Positions 45,712-54,559 of a DNA stretch of 64,000 nt are shown in pieces. Below the pieces are notes generated by a model. It ran no database searches. It saw nothing but the letters and a program-made list of their open reading frames with translations, and was not told where the DNA came from. This stretch comes from Gluconacetobacter asukensis (GTDB lineage Bacteria > Pseudomonadota > Alphaproteobacteria > Acetobacterales > Acetobacteraceae). The stretch lies in assembly GCF_014174375.1 (NCBI RefSeq), contig NZ_JABEQE010000005.1, forward strand, positions 62,001-126,000, in the 5' to 3' direction. Position 1 is the stretch's first letter; each line of letters opens with the position of its first letter. Made by a program: the position numbers and the translations under genes.

Positions 45712-46493
45712 CCGGCCGTGACGGCGGGGCCGATATCGGCCCGATCGGCAACAGCCCGGTCGTGATCCTGGTGCGCCCGCAGATGGCCGAGAATATCGGC
45801 ACCACGGCGCGCGCCATGGCCAATGGCGGCCTGTTCCACCTGCGCCTGGTCGCCCCGCGCGACGGCTGGCCACTGGAACGCGCCTGGCGCGCGGCCTCCG
45901 GCGCCGACCGGATTCTGGAAGCCGCGACGGTGCATGAAACCGTCGATGACGCAGTGGCCGACCTGCACCACGTCTTCGCCACCTGCCCCCGCCCGCGCCA
46001 TATCGTCAAGACGGTGCTGACCGCCCGTGGGGGTGCTGCCGAACTGCGGCAGATGACCAGCCGCGGCCTGCGCACCGGCCTGATGTTCGGCCCCGAGCGC
46101 GCGGGGCTGGACAACGAGGACATGGCCCGCGCCGACGCCCTGATCCGCTACCCGCTGAACCCGGCCTTCATGTCGCTGAACCTGGCGCAGGCGGTCATGA
46201 TCATGGCCTATGAATGGTGGATGGCCGAAGATGCCACCCCGCCGCGCACGCTGATGACCAATGAAACCCACGTCGCCACCAAGGGCGAACTGGACAATTT
46301 CATGCGCAACCTGGTCGGCCAGCTCGACGAATGCGGCTTCCTGCGCAACGAGCAGAAACGCCCCGGCATGGTCCGCAACCTGCGCCATTTCTTCACCCGC
46401 GGCGAAGTCACGGAACAGGAACTCCGCACCCTGCACGGCGTGGTGACGGAACTGGCCCGCGGGCGCAAAGCACGGGCGACCGGCCGGGGATAG
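45708..46493 (+). CDS. trmJ: tRNA (cytidine/uridine-2'-O-)-methyltransferase TrmJ
   Basis: A 261-residue SPOUT methyltransferase. Motif 1 is VVILVRPQMAENIGTTARAM, motif 2 is GLMFGPERAGLDNEDMARAD, and motif 3 is PAFMSLNLAQAVMIMAYEWW; a C-terminal extension of about 90 residues is typical of TrmJ, which modifies position 32 of tRNAs. GGAGGCGCGC precedes the start, which overlaps the cysS stop. Confidence 0.93.
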   Translation: MTGRDGGADIGPIGNSPVVILVRPQMAENIGTTARAMANGGLFHLRLVAPRDGWPLERAWRAASGADRILEAATVHETVDDAVADLHHVFATCPRPRHIVKTVLTARGGAAELRQMTSRGLRTGLMFGPERAGLDNEDMARADALIRYPLNPAFMSLNLAQAVMIMAYEWWMAEDATPPRTLMTNETHVATKGELDNFMRNLVGQLDECGFLRNEQKRPGMVRNLRHFFTRGEVTEQELRTLHGVVTELARGRKARATGRG

Positions 46494-46541
46494 GACAGGG
46501 GACAGGACAATGGCCTGCTTCGATGCCTCCTGCCTCCCTGC

Positions 46542-47186
46542 TTATGTTTTGCCATCTTCCGGAAGATCGGCTCCGCCGAGGTTCGCCTGCGCGAGCTTCA
46601 AGGCATAAGCCCTCACGTCGGCTGGCCATACGCCCATACGGTCGGCGAAGGTATCGCCGTCTCCTGAAAACAAGGCGCGTATCACTTCTTCGAACCCGGG
46701 AAGATCGCCGGCCAACGCCGACAAGAAACGATACGCCCGCTCGCGGGCAACCCTATCCCGGTTTCGTCCGCCATCGGCACGGCGCGCATCGTCGATGAGA
46801 CGACGCAATGCCTGAGAGGCCCCTCCAGCTTGTGTTCCAAGCCACTCCCAATGGCGAGGAAGAAGCGTCACCTCGCGGGCGACCACGCCCAATTTCGGGC
46901 GCCCGCGCGATCGCGCGAACGTCGCGCCGTCAGGCCGATCGTGCGTTCCGGATTCAGGTAATCCACCTCCGCCCTGGCGGGTCAGCCGTGCGACAATCTC
47001 CGCAGTGCTCCCCCGAAGATCGAAATCGATTACAGCGCCCGATGCATCGTCAAACGTCAGGATGGGACCATGCGTCCCGGCCGTAGCGGCGGCCCTGACC
47101 GCAAGTGCCACGTCGATCAGCGCTCCACTGGCGAGCTGCCGGGTGCCATCGAAGGCGGTACAGGGGATTGAGAGATATTCCGACAT
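46542..47186 (-). CDS. DUF2239-family protein
   Basis: A 214-residue protein carrying the family block GRPKLGVVAREVTLLPRHWE followed by LGTQAGGASQALRRLIDDAR, and later LAGDLPGFEEVIRALFSGD and WPADVRAYAL. The N-terminal part (CTAFDGTRQLASG, TFDDASGAVIDFDLRGS) also fits. The function is unknown; the family is often found in gene sets with resistance or transport traits. Codon usage is less GC-biased than neighbouring housekeeping genes. It is divergent from the GIY-YIG gene and appears to be part of an acquired three-gene cassette. Confidence 0.9.
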   Translation of the reverse strand: MSEYLSIPCTAFDGTRQLASGALIDVALAVRAAATAGTHGPILTFDDASGAVIDFDLRGSTAEIVARLTRQGGGGLPESGTHDRPDGATFARSRGRPKLGVVAREVTLLPRHWEWLGTQAGGASQALRRLIDDARRADGGRNRDRVARERAYRFLSALAGDLPGFEEVIRALFSGDGDTFADRMGVWPADVRAYALKLAQANLGGADLPEDGKT

Positions 47187-47218
47187 ATCCTGATTTTAAT
47201 AATGGGTAAAAATAAGTC

Positions 47219-47237
47219 AATATACCCGGGTGATATT
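47219..47237. promoter_or_regulatory. Possible operator between DUF2239 and GIY-YIG genes
   Basis: AATATACCCGGGTGATATT is a near-palindrome centred on CCCGGG with AATAT/ATATT flanks, in an AT-rich 103-bp divergent promoter region. It could bind a dimeric repressor controlling both directions. No repressor gene is present in the cassette. Confidence 0.4.
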
Positions 47238-47289
47238 GTCTCCATCTTCACGCTGCGCTAACAACGCTTTCAAAGCGAGGATGGCGCGG

Positions 47290-47625
47290 ATGAAGGGAAA
47301 AGAGCGAAAGGCGGCAATAGCCGCGTACAAAGAACGAAAGGTCGAGGCTGGCATCTACGCCGTCCGCTGCTCTGTGACCGGTCAGGTGTGGGTGGGCAGC
47401 GCGCCCGATCTTTCCACTATTCAGAACCGGCTCTGGTTCACTCTCAGGCATGGGTCCAATACCCACCAAACGCTTCAGGAGGCGTGGACCATCCACGGCA
47501 GTGACGCCTTTACCTTCGATATCGTCGAACGACTTGAGGATGACGATCCCGGCTATGTCCGAAATGTCGCGCTCAAGAAACGTCAAGAACGATGGCAGGA
47601 CCAGCTCCAGGCTATGCGCATATGA
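47290..47625 (+). CDS. GIY-YIG-domain nuclease-like protein
   Basis: A 111-residue protein with a compact GIY-YIG-like fold: EAGIYAVRCSVTGQVWVGSA for the two signature strands (GIY, and WVG in place of YIG), an arginine in the following helix (IQNRLWFTLRHGS), and FTFDIVERLEDDDPGYV where the metal-binding glutamate is expected. It stands alone rather than fused to a DNA-binding domain. The start at 47290 has GAGG nine bases upstream; 47281 is also possible. Its activity is not established in this subfamily. Confidence 0.85.
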   Translation: MKGKERKAAIAAYKERKVEAGIYAVRCSVTGQVWVGSAPDLSTIQNRLWFTLRHGSNTHQTLQEAWTIHGSDAFTFDIVERLEDDDPGYVRNVALKKRQERWQDQLQAMRI

Positions 47626-47769
47626 GTTTGGCAGATCAAACGGCGATCTGCGCAGCGAACCTCTCCCGATGGACGTTCACCCGATGCGTCTCGACCTCCT
47701 CTTTCATCCCCAGGCTGACAATTGGCTGTCGGCACGGGGATGGGCCTTGCAGGACGAAGGTTTGTCGAC

Positions 47770-49110
47770 ATGCGTGATCTGACGCAAGGCTCCATTCCTC
47801 GGCTTCTTGCCGGCATGGCAGGCTTCATCGGTTTCGGCCTGGTCGTCCAGACCATGTATCTGGTTGTCGATCTCTACTTCGTGGCACAACTCGGAGGGCA
47901 GGCAGTTGCGGGAGTGGCGACGGGTGGGAGCGTGCTGCTCTTCGTCATGGCCCTGAGCCAGGCCGTGTCGGTGGGCGCACTGTCTCTGATCTCGCGCGCG
48001 ATCGGCGGCAAGGACGCAGCCGAGGCTCAGACCGTGTTCGAGCAGGCCATGAGCATGGCGCTTACCGCCGCCGTCGCAACGCTTCTGATCGGCTATCTTG
48101 CGGGTGGTCGGTTCATGGCCGTACTGTCGGCCGACGATGCCACTAGAATGGCGGCACGCGCGTATCTGTTCGCTTCCCTACCCTCGTTGGCGTTGATGTT
48201 CCCAACTGCCGCACTAGGGTCGGTGTTGAGGGCGAGCGGCATCGTCGCGGCACCGATGCTGCTTCAGTCCGCAACCGTATTCCTCAACATCGCACTCGCT
48301 CCCGTCCTGATCGCGGGATGGGGCACGAATCATCCGCTCGGCACCGCGGGCGCTGGCTTGGCGACTTCAATTGCAACGATCATCGGCACGATAATCCTGA
48401 TCGTCCTTTTCGGCAGGCTTGAGATGACGCTTCGGATGAAAGTGGCGGCGCCTCGGTTCGCGGCATGGCGGCGGATTGCGGCGATCGGCCTGCCCTCATC
48501 CGGTGAGTTCCTGCTGATGTTCGTGATCTCGGGCGTGATCTATTGGGCGCTACGTCGCTTCGGACCCGACGCGCAAGCGGGATTCGGCATCGGTTCGCGC
48601 ATAATGCAGTCGATCTTCCTGCCGGCGATGGCCGTGGCTTTCGCCGCCGCTCCGATCGCCGGACAAAATCACGGTGCGGGCCGGGCGGATCGCGTTCGCG
48701 CAACATTCCACACCGCTGTGCTGATCAGCAGCGGGATCATGCTGGCGCTGACGCTGTTATGCCAGCTCAATCCGGAGCTGCTGGTTCTGGTCTTCACGCG
48801 CAAATCGGCCGTCGTCGCCGTGGCTTCAGAATATCTTCGTATCGTGTCCTGGAATTTCGTCGCAATGGGGCTGGTCTATAGCTGCTCGGCGATATTTCAG
48901 GGTTTCGGCAACACCGGCCCAGCATTCGCCGCCAGCGCCAGTCGCCTCGCCACCTTCGTCCTGCCCACTCTCCTGTTCGCTCGTTGGCCGCAGGCAACGC
49001 TCCACGACCTGTGGCGGCTCTCGAACGTCTCGATCATTATCCAGGCATTGATAAGCCTGCTGTTGCTGCGTCGCGCGTTCCGGCCCCGAGGGGCGCCGAG
49101 AATTCCGTAA
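47770..49110 (+). CDS. MATE-family exporter (second copy, different subgroup)
   Basis: A 446-residue polytopic protein with twelve hydrophobic segments. It shows GLVVQTMYLVVDLYFVAQLG, LSQAVSVGALSLISRAIGGK, PTAALGSVLRASGIVAAPML and AVAFAAAPIAGQNHGAGRAD, of the DinF/NorM superfamily but clearly different from the 42.8-44.2 kb copy. It lies 144 bp after the GIY-YIG gene and ends just before gltX. Base composition and codon choice are less GC-rich than around it, in line with an acquired cassette. Substrate unknown. Confidence 0.92.
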   Translation: MRDLTQGSIPRLLAGMAGFIGFGLVVQTMYLVVDLYFVAQLGGQAVAGVATGGSVLLFVMALSQAVSVGALSLISRAIGGKDAAEAQTVFEQAMSMALTAAVATLLIGYLAGGRFMAVLSADDATRMAARAYLFASLPSLALMFPTAALGSVLRASGIVAAPMLLQSATVFLNIALAPVLIAGWGTNHPLGTAGAGLATSIATIIGTIILIVLFGRLEMTLRMKVAAPRFAAWRRIAAIGLPSSGEFLLMFVISGVIYWALRRFGPDAQAGFGIGSRIMQSIFLPAMAVAFAAAPIAGQNHGAGRADRVRATFHTAVLISSGIMLALTLLCQLNPELLVLVFTRKSAVVAVASEYLRIVSWNFVAMGLVYSCSAIFQGFGNTGPAFAASASRLATFVLPTLLFARWPQATLHDLWRLSNVSIIIQALISLLLLRRAFRPRGAPRIP

Positions 49111-49143
49111 TTGAACGGATCGGCGCCAGCCCCCCGACTGCCA

Positions 49144-50475
49144 TTACCGCGCCGCGATCCGCAGCCGCTCCGCCACCCGCGCATGGCCCATCAGCGGCAA
49201 CAGGTCACGCATCTCCGGCCCCTTCTCCTCGCCGGTCAGGGCCACGCGCAGCGGGTGGAACAGCGCCTTGCCGCTACGGCCACTTGCAGCCCGGATCGCA
49301 CCGGTCCATGTCTTCCAGGTCTCGGAATCCCACGGATCGTCCGGCAGCAGCGACAGGGCCTGCAGCAGATACGCGCCCTCCTCGTCCTGCACCGGCGGGA
49401 CAATCGTGCCGGCAACCACATCCCACCAGTGGCGCAGTTCCGACAGCAGATCGACATTGCCGCGCACGGCCAGCCAGAACGCCTCGGTCGCGCCCTCGGG
49501 CAACAGGTCGCGCATCTCGCCAAACGGCTTCTGATGCATGACCTTGCGGTTCAGCGCCAGCAACTGCCGCATGTCGAACCGCGCGGCCGAGCGCGAAACG
49601 CGCCGCACGTCATAGCTGGCCGCCAGTTCCTCGAAGGACAGCGGCGCCGGATCGTCCGAACTGCCCAGCCGCGCCAGATAGGACACGACGGCACCGGGAT
49701 CGATCCCATCCTGCCGCAGGGCACGCAGCGACAGCCCGTCGAAGCGCTTGGACAGCTTGCCCCCCGCCTCGTCCAGCAGCAGCGGCAGATGCGCGAAGGT
49801 GAAGCGGCCCGGCCGAGCGCCCAGCGCCTCGGCGATGTCGATCTGCACGCCGGTATTGGTCAGATGGTCCTCGCCACGCAGGATGTGCGTCACGCCGGTT
49901 TCCAGATCGTCCACCACCGATGCCAGCGTATACAGCACCGTGCCGTCAGCTCGGACCAGCACCGGGTCGGAAATGGAAGGCAGCTTGACCTGCGACCGGC
50001 CCATGACCAGGTCGTCCCACGCCACCATCCCGTCGGACAGGCGGAAGCGCCAGTACGGCACCTTGCCGTTCGCCTCGGCCTGGGCGCGCTGCTCGGCCGT
50101 CATGCGCAGCATCGCGCGGTCATAGACCGGGGGCTTGCGCATGCGGATGCGCGCCTCGCGCTTGGCAGCCAGTTCCTGTTCGCTCTCGAAGCACGGATAC
50201 AGCCGCCCCGTATCCTTCAGGGTCTCGATCGCCGCCGCATAGCGGTCCAGCCGGTCCGACTGGCGAAACGTCTCATCCCAGTTGATGCCCAACCATGTCA
50301 GGTCGGTGCGCAGCGCATCGGCATACTCCTCGCGCGAACGCTCGCGGTCGGTATCGTCGATGCGCAACTGGAACGTGGCGCCATGGCGGCGCGCATACAG
50401 GGCGTTGGCAATCGCCTGACGGGCGTTGCCGACATGGATCAGGCCCGTCGGGCTGGGCGCGAAGCGGAGTTTCAT
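49144..50475 (-). CDS. gltX: Glutamyl-tRNA synthetase
   Basis: A 443-residue class I synthetase. It starts MKLRFAPSPTGLIHVGNARQ and shows IDDTDRERSREEYADAL, TYLASVV-like core (VLYTLASVVDDLETGVTHIL), RGEDHLTNTGVQ and the KLSKR signature. The HVGN variant of the HIGH motif is seen in the shorter GluRS type that many alphaproteobacteria carry, often as one of two copies. Only the synthetase frame from 50475 is homologous; the long upstream ORF extension is not. Confidence 0.95.
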   Translation of the reverse strand: MKLRFAPSPTGLIHVGNARQAIANALYARRHGATFQLRIDDTDRERSREEYADALRTDLTWLGINWDETFRQSDRLDRYAAAIETLKDTGRLYPCFESEQELAAKREARIRMRKPPVYDRAMLRMTAEQRAQAEANGKVPYWRFRLSDGMVAWDDLVMGRSQVKLPSISDPVLVRADGTVLYTLASVVDDLETGVTHILRGEDHLTNTGVQIDIAEALGARPGRFTFAHLPLLLDEAGGKLSKRFDGLSLRALRQDGIDPGAVVSYLARLGSSDDPAPLSFEELAASYDVRRVSRSAARFDMRQLLALNRKVMHQKPFGEMRDLLPEGATEAFWLAVRGNVDLLSELRHWWDVVAGTIVPPVQDEEGAYLLQALSLLPDDPWDSETWKTWTGAIRAASGRSGKALFHPLRVALTGEEKGPEMRDLLPLMGHARVAERLRIAAR

Positions 50476-50536
50476 GCCGCCTATATGCGTCGGGCGCGCC
50501 GGAAAGACCAGCCGGAACGCCGCCGCCACCCATCCC

Positions 50537-50965
50537 TTATTCGTCGTCGGCGTCTTCGTCATCCTCGACCAGCCGGCGCGGATCGAGCGCCCGCCAGTCC
50601 CGCTCCATCGGCGTGGCCGAATTGGCGGTAAAATCGTCCAGCTCGTTCGCCGAGCGCCAGCCCTCGTCGCCCACATCCAGGATCTCGGCATCCTCACCGA
50701 ACGACAGCCAGGATTGCAGCACCTCGCGCGGCGAGGCACCGGGCACGCGGCAACGCTCGATACTGTCGCGCACATAGGCCCGCGCGAAGGCATTGGCATG
50801 GGACAGATCGACGAAGCCGCCGACATCCTCGACGATTCCATCCTCGGCGCCGCCCGACAGATCCAGAATCCGGACGCGCCAGCCCGACTCGTCCGCCGTG
50901 GAATCGGAAATGGGGGGAGTATCGGTCAAATGCGGAATTCCCTGTGATGATGCCCGCACGGGCAT
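50537..50965 (-). CDS. Conserved-looking acidic protein of unknown function
   Basis: About 142 residues from an ATG at 50965, with a TTG at 50911 (LTDTPPIS) also possible, since AGGGA lies eight bases before it. It contains SGWRVRILDLSGGAEDGIVE, DLSHANAFARAYVRDSIERC and DWRALDPRRLVEDDEDADDE, with a strongly acidic end. I do not recognise the family. It sits between pncB and gltX on the same strand with short gaps, so it is probably expressed with them. Confidence 0.7.
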   Translation of the reverse strand: MPVRASSQGIPHLTDTPPISDSTADESGWRVRILDLSGGAEDGIVEDVGGFVDLSHANAFARAYVRDSIERCRVPGASPREVLQSWLSFGEDAEILDVGDEGWRSANELDDFTANSATPMERDWRALDPRRLVEDDEDADDE

Positions 50966-50985
50966 GCCCCGGCGGGAGAGTGGGA

Positions 50986-52167
50986 TCAAGTGCCGGCAAC
51001 AGCCCGGGCACCCGCGCGGCGCAGCAGGAACTCACGGCCGATCTTCACGCGCGGTTCGCCGTCATACGACACGATGTCGGCGGTGGCATAGGTCTCCGAC
51101 CAGCGATCGGGAATGAAGGACCCGGTGCCGACAACGTCGATCGGCGCATGCGCATCGGCCATCGCCAGGCATTTCTCGACGTTGAAGCCCGACGAGACGA
51201 TGATGCGCACCCGGGGGAACCCAGCCTCGTCCAGCGCCTCGCGCATGCGCCAGATCGCGGCGGCCGAAACGCCGGTCCCCACCAGATTGCGCAATTCGGT
51301 CTCGGACCGGTAGCGCCGGATGGTGCCCGGCGTGTTGCGCTCCAGCGCGGCGTAGGAGGATTGCGGGTCCAGCCCCTCCAAGAACCGCCCGCCATGGGTA
51401 TCCAGCCGCACCGCCAGCCGCCCCGCCGCCGCCAGCTCGGGAAAGGCGCGGCACACCGCCAGCCCGTCCGTGATCTCCCGCCCGAAATAATCCGTCAGGA
51501 CCACAAGGTCGGACTCGGGAAACGCCTCATGGAACATCTCGGCCGCACGCAGGGTCGATCCCGCATAGCCGATCAGGGCATGGGGCATGGTGCCCAGCCC
51601 GGCCGACTGGCCGAAAAAGCCCGCCGTGGCATCGTTGGCCCCGCCGACGAACCCCAGCGCCCCCTCGCTCCGGGCCGCCAGACTGCCGACCGAGGCGGCA
51701 TAGGCCATCTGTTCCTGCATCTCGAAGCCCGCGCAGTGCCGGGCCTCCATGGCCAGAAAACGCACCTTCGGCAGCGCCATCGCCATCTGGTAGGCATTCA
51801 GCGCCGCCACGCAGGGCGGCCCCAGCTTCTGCAGCAGCAGCGTCTCCAGGTCGGCCAGCGCGGCGAACGAGCCGGTGATATAGACCAGCGGCTCCCCCGC
51901 CCCGACCCACGCCCCCTCGGGAAACATCACCTCGTGCGTCAGGGCGATCCCCCGCGCGCGCGCCACATTGTCCAGCCACTCGGTCATCAGCCGCGTCGCG
52001 GACAGGACCGGCCGGCGGACGAACAGGGCATATGTCACCCGCTGGTCGCCGAAGCGGGTGACGATGTCGCGCGTCCGGTTGAAATAGGCATCGGTCCGGG
52101 CCCGGATGGTCGCGTCATCCAGCGCCTGATATGGACCGAATGCCGTAGAAGACTGGACTGCCGACAT
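50986..52167 (-). CDS. pncB: Nicotinate phosphoribosyltransferase
   Basis: A 393-residue type II phosphoribosyltransferase for NAD salvage from nicotinate. It shows TDAYFNRTRDIVTRFGDQRV, YITGSFAALADLETLLLQKL, GFVGGANDATAGFFGQ, LTDYFGREITDGLAVCRAFP, AVRLDTHGGRFLEG, IIVSSGFNVEKC and VVGTGSFIPDRWSET. It ends in the same minus-strand group as DAHP synthase (22 bp upstream) and the unknown acidic gene downstream. Confidence 0.94.
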   Translation of the reverse strand: MSAVQSSTAFGPYQALDDATIRARTDAYFNRTRDIVTRFGDQRVTYALFVRRPVLSATRLMTEWLDNVARARGIALTHEVMFPEGAWVGAGEPLVYITGSFAALADLETLLLQKLGPPCVAALNAYQMAMALPKVRFLAMEARHCAGFEMQEQMAYAASVGSLAARSEGALGFVGGANDATAGFFGQSAGLGTMPHALIGYAGSTLRAAEMFHEAFPESDLVVLTDYFGREITDGLAVCRAFPELAAAGRLAVRLDTHGGRFLEGLDPQSSYAALERNTPGTIRRYRSETELRNLVGTGVSAAAIWRMREALDEAGFPRVRIIVSSGFNVEKCLAMADAHAPIDVVGTGSFIPDRWSETYATADIVSYDGEPRVKIGREFLLRRAGARAVAGT

Positions 52168-52189
52168 CGTTCCTCCGAGGAGCTTCCCG

Positions 52190-53605
52190 TTACGCGGCCT
52201 CCGTGCCTTTCGTCCCGGACCCGCCGCGCAGGCGTGCCGTCAGTTCCTCGGCCAGCAGGAATGCCATCTCCAGCGACTGCTCGGCATTCAGCCGCGGGTC
52301 GCAGAAGGTCTCATACCGCTCACCAAGATCGGCCTCCGTCAAGCGGTGGGCACCGCCCACGCACTCAGTCACATTCTGCCCGGTCATCTCGACATGCACC
52401 CCGCCAGGGTGGGCGTTTTCGGCCTGGAACACGTCAAAAAAGCCGCGAATCTCGGTCAAAATCGCCTCGAACGAGCGGGTCTTGATCTTGTTGACGGTCG
52501 AGATCGTGTTGCCGTGCATCGGATCACACAACCACGTGACCGTGCGCCCCGAGGCCACGACCTTGCGCAGCAGCGCCGGCAGATGCCGCCCCACGCCCTC
52601 GGCCCCCATGCGCGAGATCAGCGAGATCCGGCCCGGCTCGTCCTTCGGGTTCAGGATCTCCAGCAGCCGCTCCAGATCCTCGATCGTCGTCGTCGGCCCC
52701 ACCTTGATGCCGATCGGGTTGCGCACCCCGCGCAGGAACTCGACATGCGCGCCATCCGGCTGGCGGGTGCGATCACCGATCCAGACGAAATGCGCCGAGC
52801 AGTCGTACCACTCGCCCGTCGTGGAATCGACGCGCGTCAGCGCCTGCTCATAGGGCAGCAGCAGCGCCTCGTGCGAGGTATAGAACTCGGTCTCGTCCAG
52901 TTGGCGGGTGGTCGCGCCATTCACGCCGCACGCCGCCATGAAGGCCAGCGTCTCGTCGATCCGCTCGGCCAGCACGCCATAGCGCTGGGCCAGGGGCGAA
53001 CGCTCGACAAAGCCCAGGTTCCAGCGATGCACCTGATGCAGGTTGGCATAGCCGCCGCCGGCGAAGGCCCGCAGCAGGTTCATCACGCCGGCCGACTGGA
53101 AATAGCCGGTTTCCATGCGCACCGGGTCGGGAATCCGCGCCTCGGGCGTGAACGCCGCACCGTTGATGATGTCGCCGCGATAGGACGGCAGGCTGACGCC
53201 ATCGATCGTCTCGCTGTCCGACGAACGGGGCTTGGCGTACTGGCCGGCCATGCGGCCGATCTTCACCACCGGCACCTTGGCGCCGAAGGTCAGCACCACC
53301 GACATCTGCAACAGCACGCGGAACGTGTCGCGGACGATGTCGGCGGTGAATTCGCTGAAGCTCTCGGCACACGCGCCGCCCTGCAGCACGAAGGCCTTGC
53401 CCTGCGACGCGGCGGCCAGACTGGCCTTCAGCCGCCTCGCCTCGCCCGCAAAGACCAGCGGCGGATATCGGCGCAACCGTTCCTCGACCGCCCCCAGGGC
53501 GGCCGCGTCGGGATAGGACGGAACCTGACGGATGGGAAACGACCGCCAGCTTTCCGGCGTCCAGGCCTGCCGGGAAGATTTGTCGTGGCTGTGCATCGCA
53601 CTCAT
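52190..53605 (-). CDS. 3-Deoxy-7-phosphoheptulonate synthase, class II
   Basis: A 471-residue class II (plant/Mycobacterium type) DAHP synthase, the first step of the shikimate pathway. It starts [19 protein letters not shown] and has [73 protein letters not shown] and [31 protein letters not shown] precedes the ATG. pncB follows 22 bp after the stop. No regulatory ACT domain is present. Confidence 0.95.
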   Translation of the reverse strand: MSAMHSHDKSSRQAWTPESWRSFPIRQVPSYPDAAALGAVEERLRRYPPLVFAGEARRLKASLAAASQGKAFVLQGGACAESFSEFTADIVRDTFRVLLQMSVVLTFGAKVPVVKIGRMAGQYAKPRSSDSETIDGVSLPSYRGDIINGAAFTPEARIPDPVRMETGYFQSAGVMNLLRAFAGGGYANLHQVHRWNLGFVERSPLAQRYGVLAERIDETLAFMAACGVNGATTRQLDETEFYTSHEALLLPYEQALTRVDSTTGEWYDCSAHFVWIGDRTRQPDGAHVEFLRGVRNPIGIKVGPTTTIEDLERLLEILNPKDEPGRISLISRMGAEGVGRHLPALLRKVVASGRTVTWLCDPMHGNTISTVNKIKTRSFEAILTEIRGFFDVFQAENAHPGGVHVEMTGQNVTECVGGAHRLTEADLGERYETFCDPRLNAEQSLEMAFLLAEELTARLRGGSGTKGTEAA

Positions 53606-54011
53606 GGTCGCTTCCTAAAATTCCTCTGATCGTCCGGTCGCGACATCCCATTGATGCGCGCCGCCATCTTCCCCAGCCCGCGCCCCGATGGCCGGCCTTG
53701 CAAAGGGGCAGCCTTTATGTCGAAAATCGTCCCTGAACGCAAAGACGATCATCGCCTGCCAGCGATCGCACGACATATTCGTGCGCCGGGCCTTCGGATG
53801 CATCGCTTCTCTTGCCTGCCTGCCATGTTTTTCGGGCGTGCAACGATGCCGCGCAATCGGCTAGACCCGGCTGACACAGGGGCGCTTCGACACGATATCG
53901 CGCGGACCGCCCCGACAGGCCCCCGCACCCTGTCCACGATACGATGCGGGGCCTTAACGGGCCACGGCACACATGACATGCTGCGTCCCATATAAATTGG
54001 AAGGACTCCCC
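53606..54011. other. 406-bp intergenic region, no gene seen
   Basis: It lies between the divergent DAHP synthase gene and a small exported protein, so it should contain both promoters. ORFs across it (for example 53715-54257 on the minus strand) read with no homology and overlap the exported gene, so I reject them. I see no strong hairpin or repeat. Confidence 0.5.
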
Positions 54012-54377
54012 ATGCTGGCCACGTTCCGCACCAGCCTGTTTCCGCTCCTGGCCGGCTTCTGCCTGCTTGCCGCCCCTGCCCTCGCCGCTCCCGGCGACCC
54101 GGCCAGCAAGCAGCCCACGCAGGAAGAAGGTGTCGAAGCCCAGCACGGCGAAGACATGACCGTTCAGGGTCGCCGCAGCCTGCCGCCCGGATATCAGGAC
54201 GCCCCGTCGATGGACATGACCCACGGGCCCGACCCGGACCACGAGGCCAACGTCCATCGCGACTCCGTCACCGGCACTGACCTCTCACGCTTCGGCAGCG
54301 CCTATCAGAGCAGCAGCCCCTACGGCCAGGGCCAGCTCGGCGATGCCACCGGCAACGGCTGGGTCACCCCCCGCTGA
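54012..54377 (+). CDS. Small exported protein of unknown function
   Basis: A 121-residue protein with a clear signal peptide (hydrophobic about residues 8-22, cleavage near ALA|APG). The mature part is short, polar and probably disordered, containing GRRSLPPGYQDAPSMDM and GSAYQSSSPYGQGQLGDATG. No family recognised. GGAAGGA is a good ribosome site. The stop codon is inside the left arm of long repeat L2. Confidence 0.75.
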   Translation: MLATFRTSLFPLLAGFCLLAAPALAAPGDPASKQPTQEEGVEAQHGEDMTVQGRRSLPPGYQDAPSMDMTHGPDPDHEANVHRDSVTGTDLSRFGSAYQSSSPYGQGQLGDATGNGWVTPR

Positions 54378-54537
54378 GGCCATTTGCAAAGCCGCTCTGC
54401 TGGCGATCCGACGCGCGTTTCCTGCGCGTCGGTGCTCACGGCCCACAAGGCCGCTCCGCTCCGATGCTCGGAAACACACGACGGCCGTGCCGCTGCGCGG
54501 CACTCTCACTCAGCAGACCGGCTTTTCAAACGGCCTC
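54376..54537. repeat. Long intergenic inverted-repeat element, copy L2
   Basis: Arms of 26 bp (54376-54401 and 54512-54537, three mismatches) enclose a core nearly identical to L1: GGCGATCCGACGCGCGTTTC, GGCCCACAAGGCC, GCTCCGCTCCGATGCTCGG and the hairpin GTGCCGCTGCGCGGCAC, in which only the loop differs from L1. The arms are unrelated to those of L1. It lies between convergent genes. Confidence 0.9.
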
Positions 54538-54559
54538 TGGGAGAGCCTGACCGCTCAGC

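Noticed and set aside
47450-47782. A 110-codon frame across the GIY-YIG/MATE junction
   Set aside because: It overlaps the GIY-YIG gene in another frame and has no ribosome site or recognisable motif.
53715-54257. A 180-codon minus-strand frame
   Set aside because: It overlaps the small exported gene, which has a signal peptide and a good ribosome site, and shows no motif.
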